A DNA stretch of 64,000 bases. It comes from Mycobacterium celatum. Lineage in GTDB: Bacteria > Actinomycetota > Actinomycetes > Mycobacteriales > Mycobacteriaceae. The stretch covers positions 286,969 to 350,968 of the forward strand of contig NZ_LQOM01000016.1 of assembly GCF_002101595.1 (NCBI RefSeq). The letters are read 5' to 3'. The position numbers were made by a program, and so were the translations under genes. The notes beneath the pieces are model-generated. The model searched no databases. It was not told the origin of the DNA and worked only from the letters and a program-made list of their open reading frames with translations. This document shows positions 19,702 to 29,534 of this stretch, piece after piece (the first letter of the stretch is position 1; every line of letters starts with the position of its first letter).

Positions 19702-20785
19702 GACGAAAAGTCTGCCAGGCGTGCCCGGGCTGACCAGCCGGATGCAGAACACCGCCGCCAACCTCGGTATGAAGGTCATTCCGTTCATCCCGGCCGGCGC
19801 CAAGCGGCTACTCTCGGGCGGCCGGTCGGTCACCATCGACGGCAACACGCTGGACACCACCCTGCAGCTGATGCTGTCTGGGCTGCGAGTGATGGGCGTC
19901 GACGGGTTGGTAACCGAAGACGACCCGACCGCGTCGCGCACCCAGATGCGCGAGCTCACTGCCGCGTTTCCGGGCCCGCAGATCCACGTCGCCGTCAGCG
20001 ACCTGTCGATACCGGGCCCGACCGGCGACATCGGCGCCCGGCATTACCGGCCGGCCTGCGCGGAGCCCACTGCGTTGCTGGTCTTCTACCACGGCGGCGG
20101 CTGGTGCCTCGGTGACCTCGACACCCATGACCAGTTGTGCCGGCTGGTCTGTCGCGACGCCGACATCCACGTGTTGTCGATCGACTATCGGCTGGCCCCC
20201 GAACATCCCGCCCCGGCCGCGGTCGACGACGCCTACGCGGCGTTTCGGTGGGCGCACGAGCACGCCGGCGAGCTGGGCGCGATCCCCGGCCGGGTGGCCG
20301 TGGGCGGCGACAGCGCCGGCGGCAACCTCGCCGCCGTGGTGTCGCAGCTGGCGCGCAACGACGGCGGCCCCGAGCCGGCGCTGCAGTGGCTGCTCTATCC
20401 GCGAACCGACTTCACCGCGCAAACTCGGTCGCTGTCGCTGTTCGCCAGCGGTTTTTTGCTCACCAAGCACGACATCGACTGGTTCGAGGCGAATTATCTG
20501 GGCGGCTCCGGCGTCGACGCCGCAGATCCGCGGGTCTCTCCGCTGCTGGCCGAAACGCTGTCCGGGCTGCCCCCTGCGCTGATCACAGTCGCGGGTTTCG
20601 ATCCTCTGCGCGACGAGGGCGAGCGGTACGCCACGGCGCTGCAGGCCGCCGGCAATGCGGTCGACCTGCGCTGCCTGGGCTCGTTGACGCACGGGTTCGC
20701 CAACCTCTTCCCGCTGGGCGGCGGCAGCGCGACCGCCACCGCCGAGCTGGTCTCGGCGCTGCGCGCCCACCTCAGCCGGGTTTGA
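19700..20785 (+). CDS. lipN: Alpha/beta-hydrolase esterase/lipase of the HSL family (LipN)
   Basis: 361 residues. Hormone-sensitive-lipase-type features are the oxyanion motif FYHGGGWCLGDLD, the nucleophile elbow GGDSAGGNLAAV, the acidic residue in GFDPLRDEG and the catalytic His in LTHGFANLF. Relatives hydrolyse short-chain esters. ATG 19700 gives MTKSLPGV, the same opening as M. tuberculosis LipN, and has AGGGGAG seven bases upstream. That ribosome site lies inside the divergent reductase coding region. Confidence 0.95.
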   Translation: MTKSLPGVPGLTSRMQNTAANLGMKVIPFIPAGAKRLLSGGRSVTIDGNTLDTTLQLMLSGLRVMGVDGLVTEDDPTASRTQMRELTAAFPGPQIHVAVSDLSIPGPTGDIGARHYRPACAEPTALLVFYHGGGWCLGDLDTHDQLCRLVCRDADIHVLSIDYRLAPEHPAPAAVDDAYAAFRWAHEHAGELGAIPGRVAVGGDSAGGNLAAVVSQLARNDGGPEPALQWLLYPRTDFTAQTRSLSLFASGFLLTKHDIDWFEANYLGGSGVDAADPRVSPLLAETLSGLPPALITVAGFDPLRDEGERYATALQAAGNAVDLRCLGSLTHGFANLFPLGGGSATATAELVSALRAHLSRV

Positions 20786-20832
20786 GCACATTACGCTAGA
20801 AGCGCCATCGACAACCGGAGGATCAGCGACCA

Positions 20833-21585
20833 GTGGCCAACAAATCGAAACGCCCCGGCTACGACCCCAAGCTTGCGGGCCGCCGACGCGATCGCGCATT
20901 CCAGATCGGAATCACCCTGATCGTGGTGGTCTTCGCAGTCGTCGTGATCGGCTACATCCTGATCTCGCACGATAAGAAGAGCGAGCATGCAGGACGCGCG
21001 GTGCGGGTGACGTCGAGCAAGCTGGTCACCAAGGAGGGCACCAAAGATCCCAAGGCGATCGTGTCGTTCTACGAAGACTTCCTGTGCCCGGCGTGCGGGA
21101 ACTTCGAGCGGACGTTCGGGCCGACGGTGTCCAGGCTGATCGACAGCGGTGCCATCGCCGCCGACTACTACATGGTCGGCATCCTGAGCAGCCCGCACAA
21201 CGACGACTATTCGAGTCGTGCCGGGGCGGCGGCCTACTGCGTGGCCGACGAGAACCTCGACGCGTTCCGCCGGTTCCACACCGCGTTGTTCACCAAGGAG
21301 CTGCAGCCGTCGGAGACCGGTTCGAAGTTTCCCGACAACGCCGAGCTGATCGAACGCGCCCGCGAGGCCGGCGTCGTGGGCAAGGTTCCCGACTGTGTCA
21401 AGAGCGGCAAGTACATTCCGCTGGTCGACGGCATGGCAGCGGCCACCAATATTCACGCCACCCCGACCATCCGCATCAACGGCCAGGACTACGACCCGTC
21501 GACGCCTGACGCGCTGGTCGCCAAGATCAAAGAAATCGTCGGGAACGTGCCCGGCCTCGATACGGCGGCGACGCCGGCGTCGTGA
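20833..21585 (+). CDS. dsbA: DsbA-like membrane-anchored thiol oxidoreductase
   Basis: 250 residues. A basic N-terminus is followed by one membrane segment (about residues 19-43, IGITLIVVVFAVVVIGYILIS) and an extracytoplasmic thioredoxin fold with the DsbA insertion. The active site is C85-P-A-C88 in EDFLCPACGNFE, and the cis-Pro is in HATPTIRING. It introduces disulfides into exported proteins. It overlaps the next gene, the VKOR that reoxidises it, by four bases, so substrate oxidase and electron acceptor are translated together. It is the Rv2969c counterpart. Confidence 0.93.
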   Translation: MANKSKRPGYDPKLAGRRRDRAFQIGITLIVVVFAVVVIGYILISHDKKSEHAGRAVRVTSSKLVTKEGTKDPKAIVSFYEDFLCPACGNFERTFGPTVSRLIDSGAIAADYYMVGILSSPHNDDYSSRAGAAAYCVADENLDAFRRFHTALFTKELQPSETGSKFPDNAELIERAREAGVVGKVPDCVKSGKYIPLVDGMAAATNIHATPTIRINGQDYDPSTPDALVAKIKEIVGNVPGLDTAATPAS

Positions 21586-22208
21586 CCACCGCGGTGTCCG
21601 CGCAACCGGGTGAGCCACTGACGGATTCGCCTCCGGCACCGGTCGATCCGCGCAGCGCGTGGTGGGTGCTGATCGCCGGGGTGGCTGGCCTGCTCGCCTC
21701 GGTGACGCTGACGGTGGAGAAGATCAACATCCTGCTCAACCCGTCGTACGTGCCGTCGTGCAACATCAACCCGGTGGTGTCGTGCGGCTCGGTGATGACG
21801 ACGCCGCAGGCCTCGGTGCTGGGTTTCCCCAACTCGCTGATCGGCATCGCGGCGTTCATGGTCGTCGTGGTCACCGGCGTGCTTGCGGTCGCGAAAGTCG
21901 TTCTGCCGCAGTGGTATTGGTCTGGACTGGTGGTCGGAACGCTGGCCGGGGCGGGGTTCGTCCACTGGCTGATCTTCCAGAGCCTGTATCGCATCGGGGC
22001 GCTGTGCCCGTATTGCATGGTGGTGTGGGCGGTGACCATACCGCTGCTGGTGGTGGCCGCCTCGATCGCGCTGCGCCCGGCAATCGAGGGAAATCCGGTG
22101 TTACGCGGGCTCTACCATTGGCGGTGGTCGATTACCGCACTGTGGTTCACCGCAGTCATTCTGATGATCCTGGCGCGGTTCTGGGATTACTGGTCGACAC
22201 TTCTCTAA
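21582..22208 (+). CDS. Vitamin K epoxide reductase family protein (DsbB-equivalent)
   Basis: 208 residues with four to five hydrophobic segments. The loop cysteines lie in PSCNINPVVSCGS, and the membrane-side redox pair is CPYC (ALCPYCMVVWAV). In actinobacteria VKOR replaces DsbB: it takes electrons from the DsbA-like protein and passes them to menaquinone. The GTG at 21582 overlaps the dsbA stop (GTGA), which supports functional coupling. It is the Rv2968c counterpart. Confidence 0.94.
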   Translation: MTTAVSAQPGEPLTDSPPAPVDPRSAWWVLIAGVAGLLASVTLTVEKINILLNPSYVPSCNINPVVSCGSVMTTPQASVLGFPNSLIGIAAFMVVVVTGVLAVAKVVLPQWYWSGLVVGTLAGAGFVHWLIFQSLYRIGALCPYCMVVWAVTIPLLVVAASIALRPAIEGNPVLRGLYHWRWSITALWFTAVILMILARFWDYWSTLL

Positions 22209-22229
22209 ACGGTCTGAAGGGGCGCGCGC

Positions 22230-25200
22230 ATGATCTCCAAAGTGCTGGTTGCCAATCGCGGTGAAATCGCGATCCGCGCCTTCCGCGCCGCCTACGAGCT
22301 GGGCATCGGCACCGTCGCGATCTACCCGTACGAGGACCGCAACTCGGTGCACCGGCTCAAGGCCGACGAGTCCTACCAGATCGGCGAAGAAGGCCACCCG
22401 GTGCGGGCCTACCTTTCGGTCGACGAGATCGTCGAAACCGCTCTCCGCGCAGGCGCCGACGCCATATACCCCGGATACGGATTCCTCTCGGAGAACCCGG
22501 AATTGGCCGACGCCTGCGCGCGGGCCGGCATCACCTTCGTCGGCCCCAGTGCCGCGGTGCTGGAGTTGACCGGAAACAAATCCCGCGCGATCGCGACGGC
22601 CCGCGAGGCCGGTCTGCCGGTGCTGATGTCCTCGGCGCCGTCCGCGTCGGTCGACGAGCTGCTGGCCGCCGCGGAGGACATGCGTTTCCCGTTGTTCGTC
22701 AAGGCCGTTGCCGGTGGCGGGGGCCGCGGCATGCGGCGCGTCAACGACGCGGCCATGCTGCCCGAGGCCATCGAGGCCGCCAGCCGCGAAGCAGAGTCGG
22801 CGTTCGGGGACCCGACGGTCTATCTCGAGCAGGCGGTGATCAACCCGCGCCACATCGAGGTGCAGATCCTGGCCGACACCCAGGGCAGCGTGATCCACCT
22901 CTACGAGCGGGACTGCAGCGTGCAGCGCCGGCACCAGAAGGTCATCGAACTCGCGCCCGCGCCGAACCTGGATCCGGTGTTGCGCAAACGGATTTGCGAC
23001 GACGCGGTGGCGTTCGCCCGCCACATCGGCTACAGCTGCGCCGGCACGGTGGAATTCCTGCTCGACGAGAGCGGCCAGCATGTGTTCATCGAGATGAATC
23101 CGCGCATCCAGGTCGAGCACACCGTCACCGAGGAGATCGCCGACGTCGACCTGGTGTCCAGCCAGCTACGCATTGCCGCCGGCGAGACACTGGACGACCT
23201 CGGCTTGCGGCAGGAGGCGATCCGTCCGCACGGCGCGGCGCTGCAGTGCCGGATCACCACCGAAGACCCGGCGAACGGTTTCCGGCCCGACACCGGCCGG
23301 ATCAGCGCCTACCGCAGCCCCGGCGGAGCGGGCATCCGGCTGGACGGCGGCACCAACCTGGGCGCGGAGATCAGCGCGCACTTCGATTCGATGCTGGTGA
23401 AGCTGACCTGCCGGGGCCGCGATTTTCCGGCGGCGGTGGCCCGGGCGCGTCGCGCGATCGCCGAGTTCCGCATCCGCGGTGTCTCGACGAATATCCCGTT
23501 CCTGCAAGCGGTTCTGGACGACCCCGATTTTCGGGCCGGCCGTATCACCACGTCGTTCATCGACGAGCGTCCGCAACTGCTGACCGCGCGGTCGTCGGCC
23601 GACCGCGGCACCAAGATCCTCAACTACCTGGCCGACGTCACCGTGAACAAGCCGCACGGTTCTCGGCCGTCGGCGGTGTACCCGCACGACAAGCTGCCCG
23701 ACATCGACCTGGAGGCACCTCCGCCGCCCGGCTCCAAGCAACGGCTGGTCGAGTTGGGGCCGGAGGGCTTTGCCCGCTGGATGCGGGAATCCTCCGCGGT
23801 TTTGGTCACCGAGACCACATTCCGCGACGCGCACCAGTCGCTGCTCGCTACCCGGATACGGACCGCCGGACTGCTGAGGGTGGCGCCGTACATCGCGCGG
23901 CTCACACCGCAGCTGCTGTCGATGGAATGCTGGGGTGGCGCGACTTACGATGTGGCCCTGCGCTTTCTGAAGGAAGACCCGTGGGAGCGGCTGGCCGCGC
24001 TGCGCGAGGCGATGCCCAATATCTGCCTGCAGATGCTGCTGCGAGGCCGCAACACCGTCGGCTACACCCCGTATCCGGAGCTTGTGTGCTCGGCGTTCGT
24101 CGAGGAGGCCACCGCCACCGGGATCGACATTTTCCGGATCTTCGACGCACTTAATAATGTCGAGTCGATGCGCCCTGCCATCGACGCGGTGCGTGAAACA
24201 GGTTCTGCCATAGCCGAAGTCGCGATGTGCTACACCGGCGATCTGGCCGATCCGGACGAGAACATCTACACCCTGGACTACTATCTGAAACTCGCCGAGC
24301 AGATCGTCGACGCCGGTGCGCACGTGCTGGGCATCAAGGACATGGCCGGGCTGCTGCGGGCCGGCGCCGCGCAGCGGTTGATTCCTGCTTTGCGCAGTCG
24401 TTTCGACCTGCCGATCCATGTGCACACCCATGACACCCCGGGCGGCCAGCTGGGCACCTATGTGGCGGCCTGGCACGCCGGGGCCGACGCCGTCGACGGG
24501 GCCGCGGCGCCGTTGGCGGGGACCACGAGCCAGCCCGCGCTGAGCTCGATCGTGGCGGCGGCCGCGCACACCGACTACGACACTGGCCTGTCGCTGTCGG
24601 CGGTATGCGATCTGGAGCCGTACTGGGAGGCTCTCCGAAAGGTGTACGCGCCCTTCGAATCCGGGCTGCCGGCGCCGACCGGCCGGGTGTACGACCACGA
24701 GATTCCCGGCGGCCAGCTGTCGAATCTGCGCCAGCAGGCGATCGCGCTGGGCCTGGGTGACCGCTTCGAGGAGATCGAGGACGCGTATGCGGCGGCCGAC
24801 CGGATCCTCGGCAGGCTGATCAAGGTGACCCCGTCGTCGAAAGTGGTCGGCGACCTGGCGCTGGCATTGGTCGGCGCCGGGATCACCGCTGACGAATTCG
24901 CTTCGGAACCATCGCGATTCGACATCCCGGAATCGGTGCTGGGGTTCCTGCGCGGGGAGCTGGGCGATCCGCCCGGCGGCTGGCCCGAGCCGCTGCGCAC
25001 CAACGCGCTGGCCGGTCGTGCGCCGGCCAAACCGGCGCCGGAGCTTACGCTGGAGGACGAAGCGGCGCTGGCGCTGGCCGGCCCCAAGCGCCAAGCCACC
25101 TTGAACCGGCTGCTGTTCCCCGGTCCCACAAAGGAATTCGAAGCGCACCGAGAGGCTTACGGCGACACGTCGCAGCTGTCGGCCAACCAGTTCTTCTACG

Positions 25201-25613
25201 GCCTGCGCCAGGGCGAAGAGCATCGGGTGCAACTGGAGCCCGGCGTGGAGTTGCTGATCGGGCTGGAGGCCATCTCCGAGCCCGACGAGCGCGGCATGCG
25301 TACGGTGATGTGCATCATCAACGGGCAGTTGCGACCGGTCGAGGTGCGAGACCGCAGCATCGCCAGCAGCATTCCCGCCGCCGAAAAGGCCGACCGCGCC
25401 AACCCCGGCCATATCGCCGCGCCGTTCGCCGGCGTCGTCACCATCGGTGTGTCCGAAGGCGATCGGGTCAATGCCGGGCAGACCATCGCCACGATCGAGG
25501 CCATGAAGATGGAGGCCCCGATAACCGCGCCGGTCGATGCCACCGTCGAGCGGGTGGCGGTCTCCACCACCGCCCAGGTCGAGGGCGGGGATCTGCTGGT
25601 GGTGTTGCGCTGA
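22230..25613 (+). CDS. pyc: Pyruvate carboxylase
   Basis: 1127 residues. It makes oxaloacetate from pyruvate, bicarbonate and ATP with biotin. Domains in order: biotin carboxylase (about 1-450; [43 protein letters not shown]); carboxyltransferase (about 535-830; [15 protein letters not shown] and the metal/lysine region KDMAG); and the C-terminal biotinyl domain with the attachment lysine K1093 in [11 protein letters not shown] 22230 begins the standard [15 protein letters not shown] opening. The stop overlaps the predicted CTG start of rsmD. Confidence 0.98.
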   Translation: MISKVLVANRGEIAIRAFRAAYELGIGTVAIYPYEDRNSVHRLKADESYQIGEEGHPVRAYLSVDEIVETALRAGADAIYPGYGFLSENPELADACARAGITFVGPSAAVLELTGNKSRAIATAREAGLPVLMSSAPSASVDELLAAAEDMRFPLFVKAVAGGGGRGMRRVNDAAMLPEAIEAASREAESAFGDPTVYLEQAVINPRHIEVQILADTQGSVIHLYERDCSVQRRHQKVIELAPAPNLDPVLRKRICDDAVAFARHIGYSCAGTVEFLLDESGQHVFIEMNPRIQVEHTVTEEIADVDLVSSQLRIAAGETLDDLGLRQEAIRPHGAALQCRITTEDPANGFRPDTGRISAYRSPGGAGIRLDGGTNLGAEISAHFDSMLVKLTCRGRDFPAAVARARRAIAEFRIRGVSTNIPFLQAVLDDPDFRAGRITTSFIDERPQLLTARSSADRGTKILNYLADVTVNKPHGSRPSAVYPHDKLPDIDLEAPPPPGSKQRLVELGPEGFARWMRESSAVLVTETTFRDAHQSLLATRIRTAGLLRVAPYIARLTPQLLSMECWGGATYDVALRFLKEDPWERLAALREAMPNICLQMLLRGRNTVGYTPYPELVCSAFVEEATATGIDIFRIFDALNNVESMRPAIDAVRETGSAIAEVAMCYTGDLADPDENIYTLDYYLKLAEQIVDAGAHVLGIKDMAGLLRAGAAQRLIPALRSRFDLPIHVHTHDTPGGQLGTYVAAWHAGADAVDGAAAPLAGTTSQPALSSIVAAAAHTDYDTGLSLSAVCDLEPYWEALRKVYAPFESGLPAPTGRVYDHEIPGGQLSNLRQQAIALGLGDRFEEIEDAYAAADRILGRLIKVTPSSKVVGDLALALVGAGITADEFASEPSRFDIPESVLGFLRGELGDPPGGWPEPLRTNALAGRAPAKPAPELTLEDEAALALAGPKRQATLNRLLFPGPTKEFEAHREAYGDTSQLSANQFFYGLRQGEEHRVQLEPGVELLIGLEAISEPDERGMRTVMCIINGQLRPVEVRDRSIASSIPAAEKADRANPGHIAAPFAGVVTIGVSEGDRVNAGQTIATIEAMKMEAPITAPVDATVERVAVSTTAQVEGGDLLVVLR

Positions 25614-26173
25614 CCCGCATCATCGCCGGTGTCGCCGGGGGGCGACGTATTGCGGTCCCGCAGCGCGGTACCCGGCCCACCACCGATCGGGTACGCGAAG
25701 CGCTGTTCAACGTGTTGAGTGCGCGGCTGGATCTCAGCGGTATCTCGGTGCTGGATCTCTATGCGGGCTCGGGGGCGCTCGGCCTGGAGGCGTTGTCGCG
25801 CGGTGCCGCGTCGGTGTTGTTCGTCGAATCCGATCGGCGCGCCGCGGCCGTGATCGAGCGCAACATCTCGACGTTGGGACTGGCCGGGGCGACGCTTCGG
25901 CGGGGCAGCGTTTCGGCGGTCCTGGCCGGCGGCGCTGCCGCGCCGGTCGATCTGGTACTGGCCGATCCGCCGTACGACGTCGACGTCGCGGAGATACAGG
26001 CGGTGATGGGCGCATTGACTGCGCACGGGTGGACAACGCGCGGCACTGTTGCGGTTTTCGAGCGTGCCCTTGCCAGTGCGCCACTGGCCTGGCCCGACGG
26101 CTGGGTCATGCTGCCGCAGCGCCGCTACGGCGACACCCGGCTGGAGCTGGCCGAACGGTTCGAAGCGGGCTGA
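25610..26173 (+). CDS. rsmD: 16S rRNA (guanine966-N2)-methyltransferase RsmD
   Basis: 187 residues. It methylates G966 of 16S rRNA using SAM. Features are the family-specific N-terminus [13 protein letters not shown] and [15 protein letters not shown] motif [19 protein letters not shown], and the catalytic DPPY (LADPPYD). No ATG, GTG or TTG in frame precedes the conserved N-terminus; the position homologous to the usual start is CTG 25610, which overlaps the pyc stop (CTGA). The next in-frame GTG at about 25709 would remove conserved residues. CTG initiation is therefore the best reading. Confidence 0.88.
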   Translation: MTRIIAGVAGGRRIAVPQRGTRPTTDRVREALFNVLSARLDLSGISVLDLYAGSGALGLEALSRGAASVLFVESDRRAAAVIERNISTLGLAGATLRRGSVSAVLAGGAAAPVDLVLADPPYDVDVAEIQAVMGALTAHGWTTRGTVAVFERALASAPLAWPDGWVMLPQRRYGDTRLELAERFEAG

Positions 26174-26187
26174 TAGCGTCGTGAGCC

Positions 26188-26670
26188 ATGAGCGGCGCGG
26201 TATGCCCGGGATCATTCGATCCGGTGACGCTGGGACACGTCGACATCCTCGAGCGGGCGGCCGCGCAGTTCGACGAAGTGGTGGCCGCCGTGCTGGTCAA
26301 TCCGAACAAGCGGGGCATGTTCAGCGTCGAAGAACGCATCGCGATGATCGAGGAGTCCACCACGCACCTGCCCAATTTGCGGGTCGAGTCCGGATCCGGT
26401 TTGGTGGTCGACTTCGTCCGATCCCGCGGGCTGACCGCCATCGTCAAGGGTCTGCGCACCGGCACCGACTTCGAATACGAGTTGCAGATGGCGCAGATGA
26501 ACAAGCACATCGCCGGCGTGGACACGTTTTTCGTGGCGACCACACCGCGGTATTCGTTCGTGTCGTCGTCATTGGCCAAAGAGGTCGCCTCGATGGGCGG
26601 CGATGTCTCCGAGCTGCTACCCGAACCGGTGAACCGGCGGCTGGCCGAGAAGCTTTCGCGCGGAGCGTAA
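26188..26670 (+). CDS. coaD: Pantetheine-phosphate adenylyltransferase
   Basis: 160 residues. It adenylates 4'-phosphopantetheine, the penultimate step of CoA synthesis. The nucleotidyltransferase motif [14 protein letters not shown] is at the N-terminus; [19 protein letters not shown] and the [11 protein letters not shown] loop bind substrate. ATG 26188 is preceded by TAGCGT (26174-26179) eight bases upstream, which suggests a short or absent leader. It is convergent with the 13E12 gene only four bases after its stop. Confidence 0.97.
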   Translation: MSGAVCPGSFDPVTLGHVDILERAAAQFDEVVAAVLVNPNKRGMFSVEERIAMIEESTTHLPNLRVESGSGLVVDFVRSRGLTAIVKGLRTGTDFEYELQMAQMNKHIAGVDTFFVATTPRYSFVSSSLAKEVASMGGDVSELLPEPVNRRLAEKLSRGA

Positions 26671-26674
26671 TTCG

Positions 26675-28048
26675 TTACGGGTCGTCGTCGTCTTCGTCTT
26701 CGTCTTCCCGGAGGAGTTTTTCGGGGTGCCAGTAGGTGTTGGTGCGAGGCTGTCCGCGGTCCAGGTGAGGGGGTGGGATCCATTCGGTCTCACCTTTGGA
26801 GTTCTTGCGGGTGGTCCAGCCTTCTTCTTCGGCGAGCGGGTGATGGCCGCCGCAGCCCCAGGCCAGGTCGTTGACGTCGGTGGTGCGGCATGTGGCATAC
26901 GGGGTGCAGTGGTGGGCCTCGCAGTGATAGCCCGGCACCGGGCAGTTGGGAAAGCTGCACCCGCGATCCTTGGCGTAGAGCACAATTCGCTGCGCGGGCG
27001 ACGCTAAGCGCTTGGTGTGATACAGCGCCAGCGCCTTGCCCTTGTCGAAGATGCACAGGTAGTGATGCGCGTGGGAGGCCAGGCGGATCACATCGGACAT
27101 CGGGAGTAGCGATCCGCCGCCGGTGAGGCCTTGTCCCGCGCCGGCTTCGAGGTCTTGCAGGGTGGCGGTGACGATGATGCTGGCCGGCAACCCATTGTGC
27201 TGACCGAGCTTTCCGGACCCCAGCAGCGCCTGCAGCCCCGCCAGCAGCGCGTCGTGATTGCGCTGCCCGGCGCTGCGTGTATCGCGCTGGGCCGCCTCCT
27301 CTGCGGCTGGCCCATCGACGACGGGGACCGTGTCCTCGGCGTTGCACATCCCGGGGGCGGCCAGCTTGGCCCACACCGCTTCGAGCGTGGCGCGCAACTC
27401 CGGAGTCACCCAGCCGGTCAGTTGCGACATGAGATCGGGGCCTTGCTTGCCCAGCATCAGCCCGCGCCGGCGCGCCCGGTCGTCGTCGGTGAAATCACCA
27501 TCGGGGTTCAGACAGTCGGTGAGCCGCTCGGCCAACTTGCTCAAGTCGTCGGGGCGATGCTGCCCGGCGAGCCCCGCCAGATGGGCTTCGGCGTGCTCGC
27601 GGGTGTCGGCGTCGACGAATCCGGGCAGCCGGCGCATGAAGCTGCGGATCACCGCCACATGGCCGGCCCCGAGGTCTCCGGCGCGCTGGGCGGCCGCCGT
27701 GGCGGGCAACAGCGGCGCGAGCGGTTCGCCGGTGACCGCGCGGCGCGCTCCGAGATCGGCGGCCTCATGGATGCGCCGCGACGCCTCCGCGCGAGTAATC
27801 CGCAGCCGATCGGCCAGCGCCGAGGGCAGTGTGCCGCCCAACTCCGCCTTGTCGGCCTGCGCGGCGACCTCGTTGATCAACGGGTGCTCGACAGCGGGCA
27901 GCTGGCGGCGCAGCGTTTCGCAGCACTCCAGCAACGCCAACCGCTCCGGGGTGGTCAACACGTCGAAGGACAGATCCAGGGCGCGTTTCATGTCGGCCTT
28001 GAGATCGTCGAAGACCTCGACGATCTCCTCCCGGCAACTCGAACGCAT
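26675..28048 (-). CDS. REP13E12-type DUF222 / HNH endonuclease-like protein
   Basis: 457 residues. Residues about 30-300 form the DUF222 domain typical of the 13E12 repeat family ([32 protein letters not shown], then [18 protein letters not shown]). The C-terminal HNH domain shows [17 protein letters not shown] and [13 protein letters not shown]. The last residues are an acidic run (DEDEDDDDP) from a GTC/TTC trinucleotide tract. Family members occur in many copies in mycobacteria, are DNA-damage inducible in M. tuberculosis, and one copy hosts prophage phiRv1 integration. Here an SOS-type box covers the ATG. Whether it is a functional nuclease is unknown. Confidence 0.9.
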   Translation of the reverse strand: MRSSCREEIVEVFDDLKADMKRALDLSFDVLTTPERLALLECCETLRRQLPAVEHPLINEVAAQADKAELGGTLPSALADRLRITRAEASRRIHEAADLGARRAVTGEPLAPLLPATAAAQRAGDLGAGHVAVIRSFMRRLPGFVDADTREHAEAHLAGLAGQHRPDDLSKLAERLTDCLNPDGDFTDDDRARRRGLMLGKQGPDLMSQLTGWVTPELRATLEAVWAKLAAPGMCNAEDTVPVVDGPAAEEAAQRDTRSAGQRNHDALLAGLQALLGSGKLGQHNGLPASIIVTATLQDLEAGAGQGLTGGGSLLPMSDVIRLASHAHHYLCIFDKGKALALYHTKRLASPAQRIVLYAKDRGCSFPNCPVPGYHCEAHHCTPYATCRTTDVNDLAWGCGGHHPLAEEEGWTTRKNSKGETEWIPPPHLDRGQPRTNTYWHPEKLLREDEDEDDDDP

Positions 28049-28061
28049 GTTCGAATGCTAC
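28039..28061 (-). promoter_or_regulatory. LexA (SOS) box overlapping the start and -10 of the 13E12 gene
   Basis: TCGAACGCATGTTCGA (28039-28054) has perfect TCGAAC/GTTCGA arms, the mycobacterial LexA pattern. On the minus strand TAGCAT (28061-28056) is a -10-like hexamer, and the ATG start (28048-28046) lies inside the box, so bound LexA would cover the transcription start of a leaderless message. Confidence 0.75.
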
Positions 28062-28197
28062 CAGGCTGGTGTGACGACCGCCACCGATTTCCACAAGTAA
28101 AACTAAAGTGACACAAGTGGTTACAGTGATTTCGCTGAGCATCCGCCCGCCCGTGCCCCGGCGTAGGGAACATCGGTTCTGTGGTCACCAGCAACCA

Positions 28198-29364
28198 CTA
28201 AGCGTGCCCGTGGCCGTCGTGCCCGCTGGGGGAGCCGCCCATCATCCGGAGCATCGGTAAGCCGCCCGTAGCGACGAACCGGGCGACCAGCCCAAAAGCC
28301 AAAGCCAGGAACACGACGTTCAGCCAGGTCGTGTAATTCCACGAGATACCGGAGTGCATCACCGTCGCAGCGCGCTCACCGGGAATGAGATGCATTGTGC
28401 CAAAAAGCAATTCGACAAAATAGCCGGCCACGACCATCGCGGCGTAGAAGGTGCCCAGCAGCGTCAACATCATCCGGAAGCCGTAATACTTCCGGTAGAT
28501 GTTCAGGATCGGCAGGATCAGCAGGTCGGCGAAGATGAACGCGATGACGCCGCCGAAGCTGATGCCCCCGTTCCACAGCACTGCCGCCAACGGCACATTG
28601 CCGATCGAGCAGACGAATGACGCGATCGCCACCAGCGGTCCGACGATCGGTCCCCATAGCGCAGAGAGCATCGGATCCTCGGCGAAAAAGAAGCGCTGCC
28701 AGAATGTTTCGGGCACCCAGGCTGCGATGGCCCCGGCGATCAAGAGGCCGACGACCAGGTCGCGAAGGATCGCCGCCCATTCCATGACGAAAACGTGCGA
28801 CACAGCGGTAAACCCTTGCGGGGACAGCAGTCGTCGCCAAAATGAGCCTTCGCCCTGCACCGACATGTCCATGGCCGCATGGCCTTCCATCGAACCTGCG
28901 ATACCGCGTTCAGCCTGCCGTCGGGCGGCGTCGATTACCCGCGACCGGACGAATAGCCGAAACAGCAGTGCCAGAGCGACAATCATCAACGGCCCGCCGA
29001 TGAACTCCGCCGCCGTGAACTGCCAGCCCATCAGCAGCGCCAGGATGATGCCCAGCTCCACCACCAGGTTGGTCGAGGCGATTTCGAAGGCCATGGCGGC
29101 GGTGAAGTTGGCGCCCTTGCGAAACAGGGAACGGGCCAACGCCACCGCGGCGTAGGAACACGACGATGACGCGGCGCCCAGCCCCGCCGCCACGGCCAAT
29201 GTCCGCGGTCGGTCGTCACCAAGCAGGGCAGCGATCGTCGCGCGTCGCACCAGGGACTGGACCACCGCCGAAAGTGCGAAACCCAGGATCAGTGCCCACA
29301 GAATTTCCCACGCCATCGAGCCGGCCAGGCCGAGGGCGCGAAGTACGGCGTCCACCCGTCTCAT
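28198..29364 (-). CDS. DUF318-type integral membrane permease (putative metal/metalloid efflux)
   Basis: 388 residues, Rv2963 counterpart. Eight or more hydrophobic segments are visible. Two repeated signatures of this permease family appear: GAASSSCSYAAVALARSLF and FVCSIGNVPLAAVLWNGG, each with a cysteine in a membrane re-entrant position, and GGVIAFIFADLLILPI after the second. A His/Met-containing cytosolic loop (EGHAAMDMSVQGEG) and a His-rich C-terminus (GHDGHGHA) suggest soft-metal binding. ATG 29364 (MRRVDAVLRALG) is chosen as the first Met before the first membrane segment. The substrate is not established. Confidence 0.85.
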   Translation of the reverse strand: MRRVDAVLRALGLAGSMAWEILWALILGFALSAVVQSLVRRATIAALLGDDRPRTLAVAAGLGAASSSCSYAAVALARSLFRKGANFTAAMAFEIASTNLVVELGIILALLMGWQFTAAEFIGGPLMIVALALLFRLFVRSRVIDAARRQAERGIAGSMEGHAAMDMSVQGEGSFWRRLLSPQGFTAVSHVFVMEWAAILRDLVVGLLIAGAIAAWVPETFWQRFFFAEDPMLSALWGPIVGPLVAIASFVCSIGNVPLAAVLWNGGISFGGVIAFIFADLLILPILNIYRKYYGFRMMLTLLGTFYAAMVVAGYFVELLFGTMHLIPGERAATVMHSGISWNYTTWLNVVFLALAFGLVARFVATGGLPMLRMMGGSPSGHDGHGHA

Positions 29365-29534
29365 TGTGGGGCGCGCTGGCGGACCCCGGGGCAGGCCGAC
29401 ATAATGACGCCAAGTGTGCAGGTGAGCGGCACGGCTCGGGCCCGACAATATTCGACACACCGGGCCCGGCAACGCAGTCACAGGGGCAACACCAGGCACA
29501 CTGGTAACAACAACGATGCCGGGAGGGTGTTGCG

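Noticed and set aside
23166..25412. 748-codon open frame antisense to pyc
   Set aside because: Shadow of pyc with biased composition (Arg/Gly/Gln-rich) and no recognisable family.
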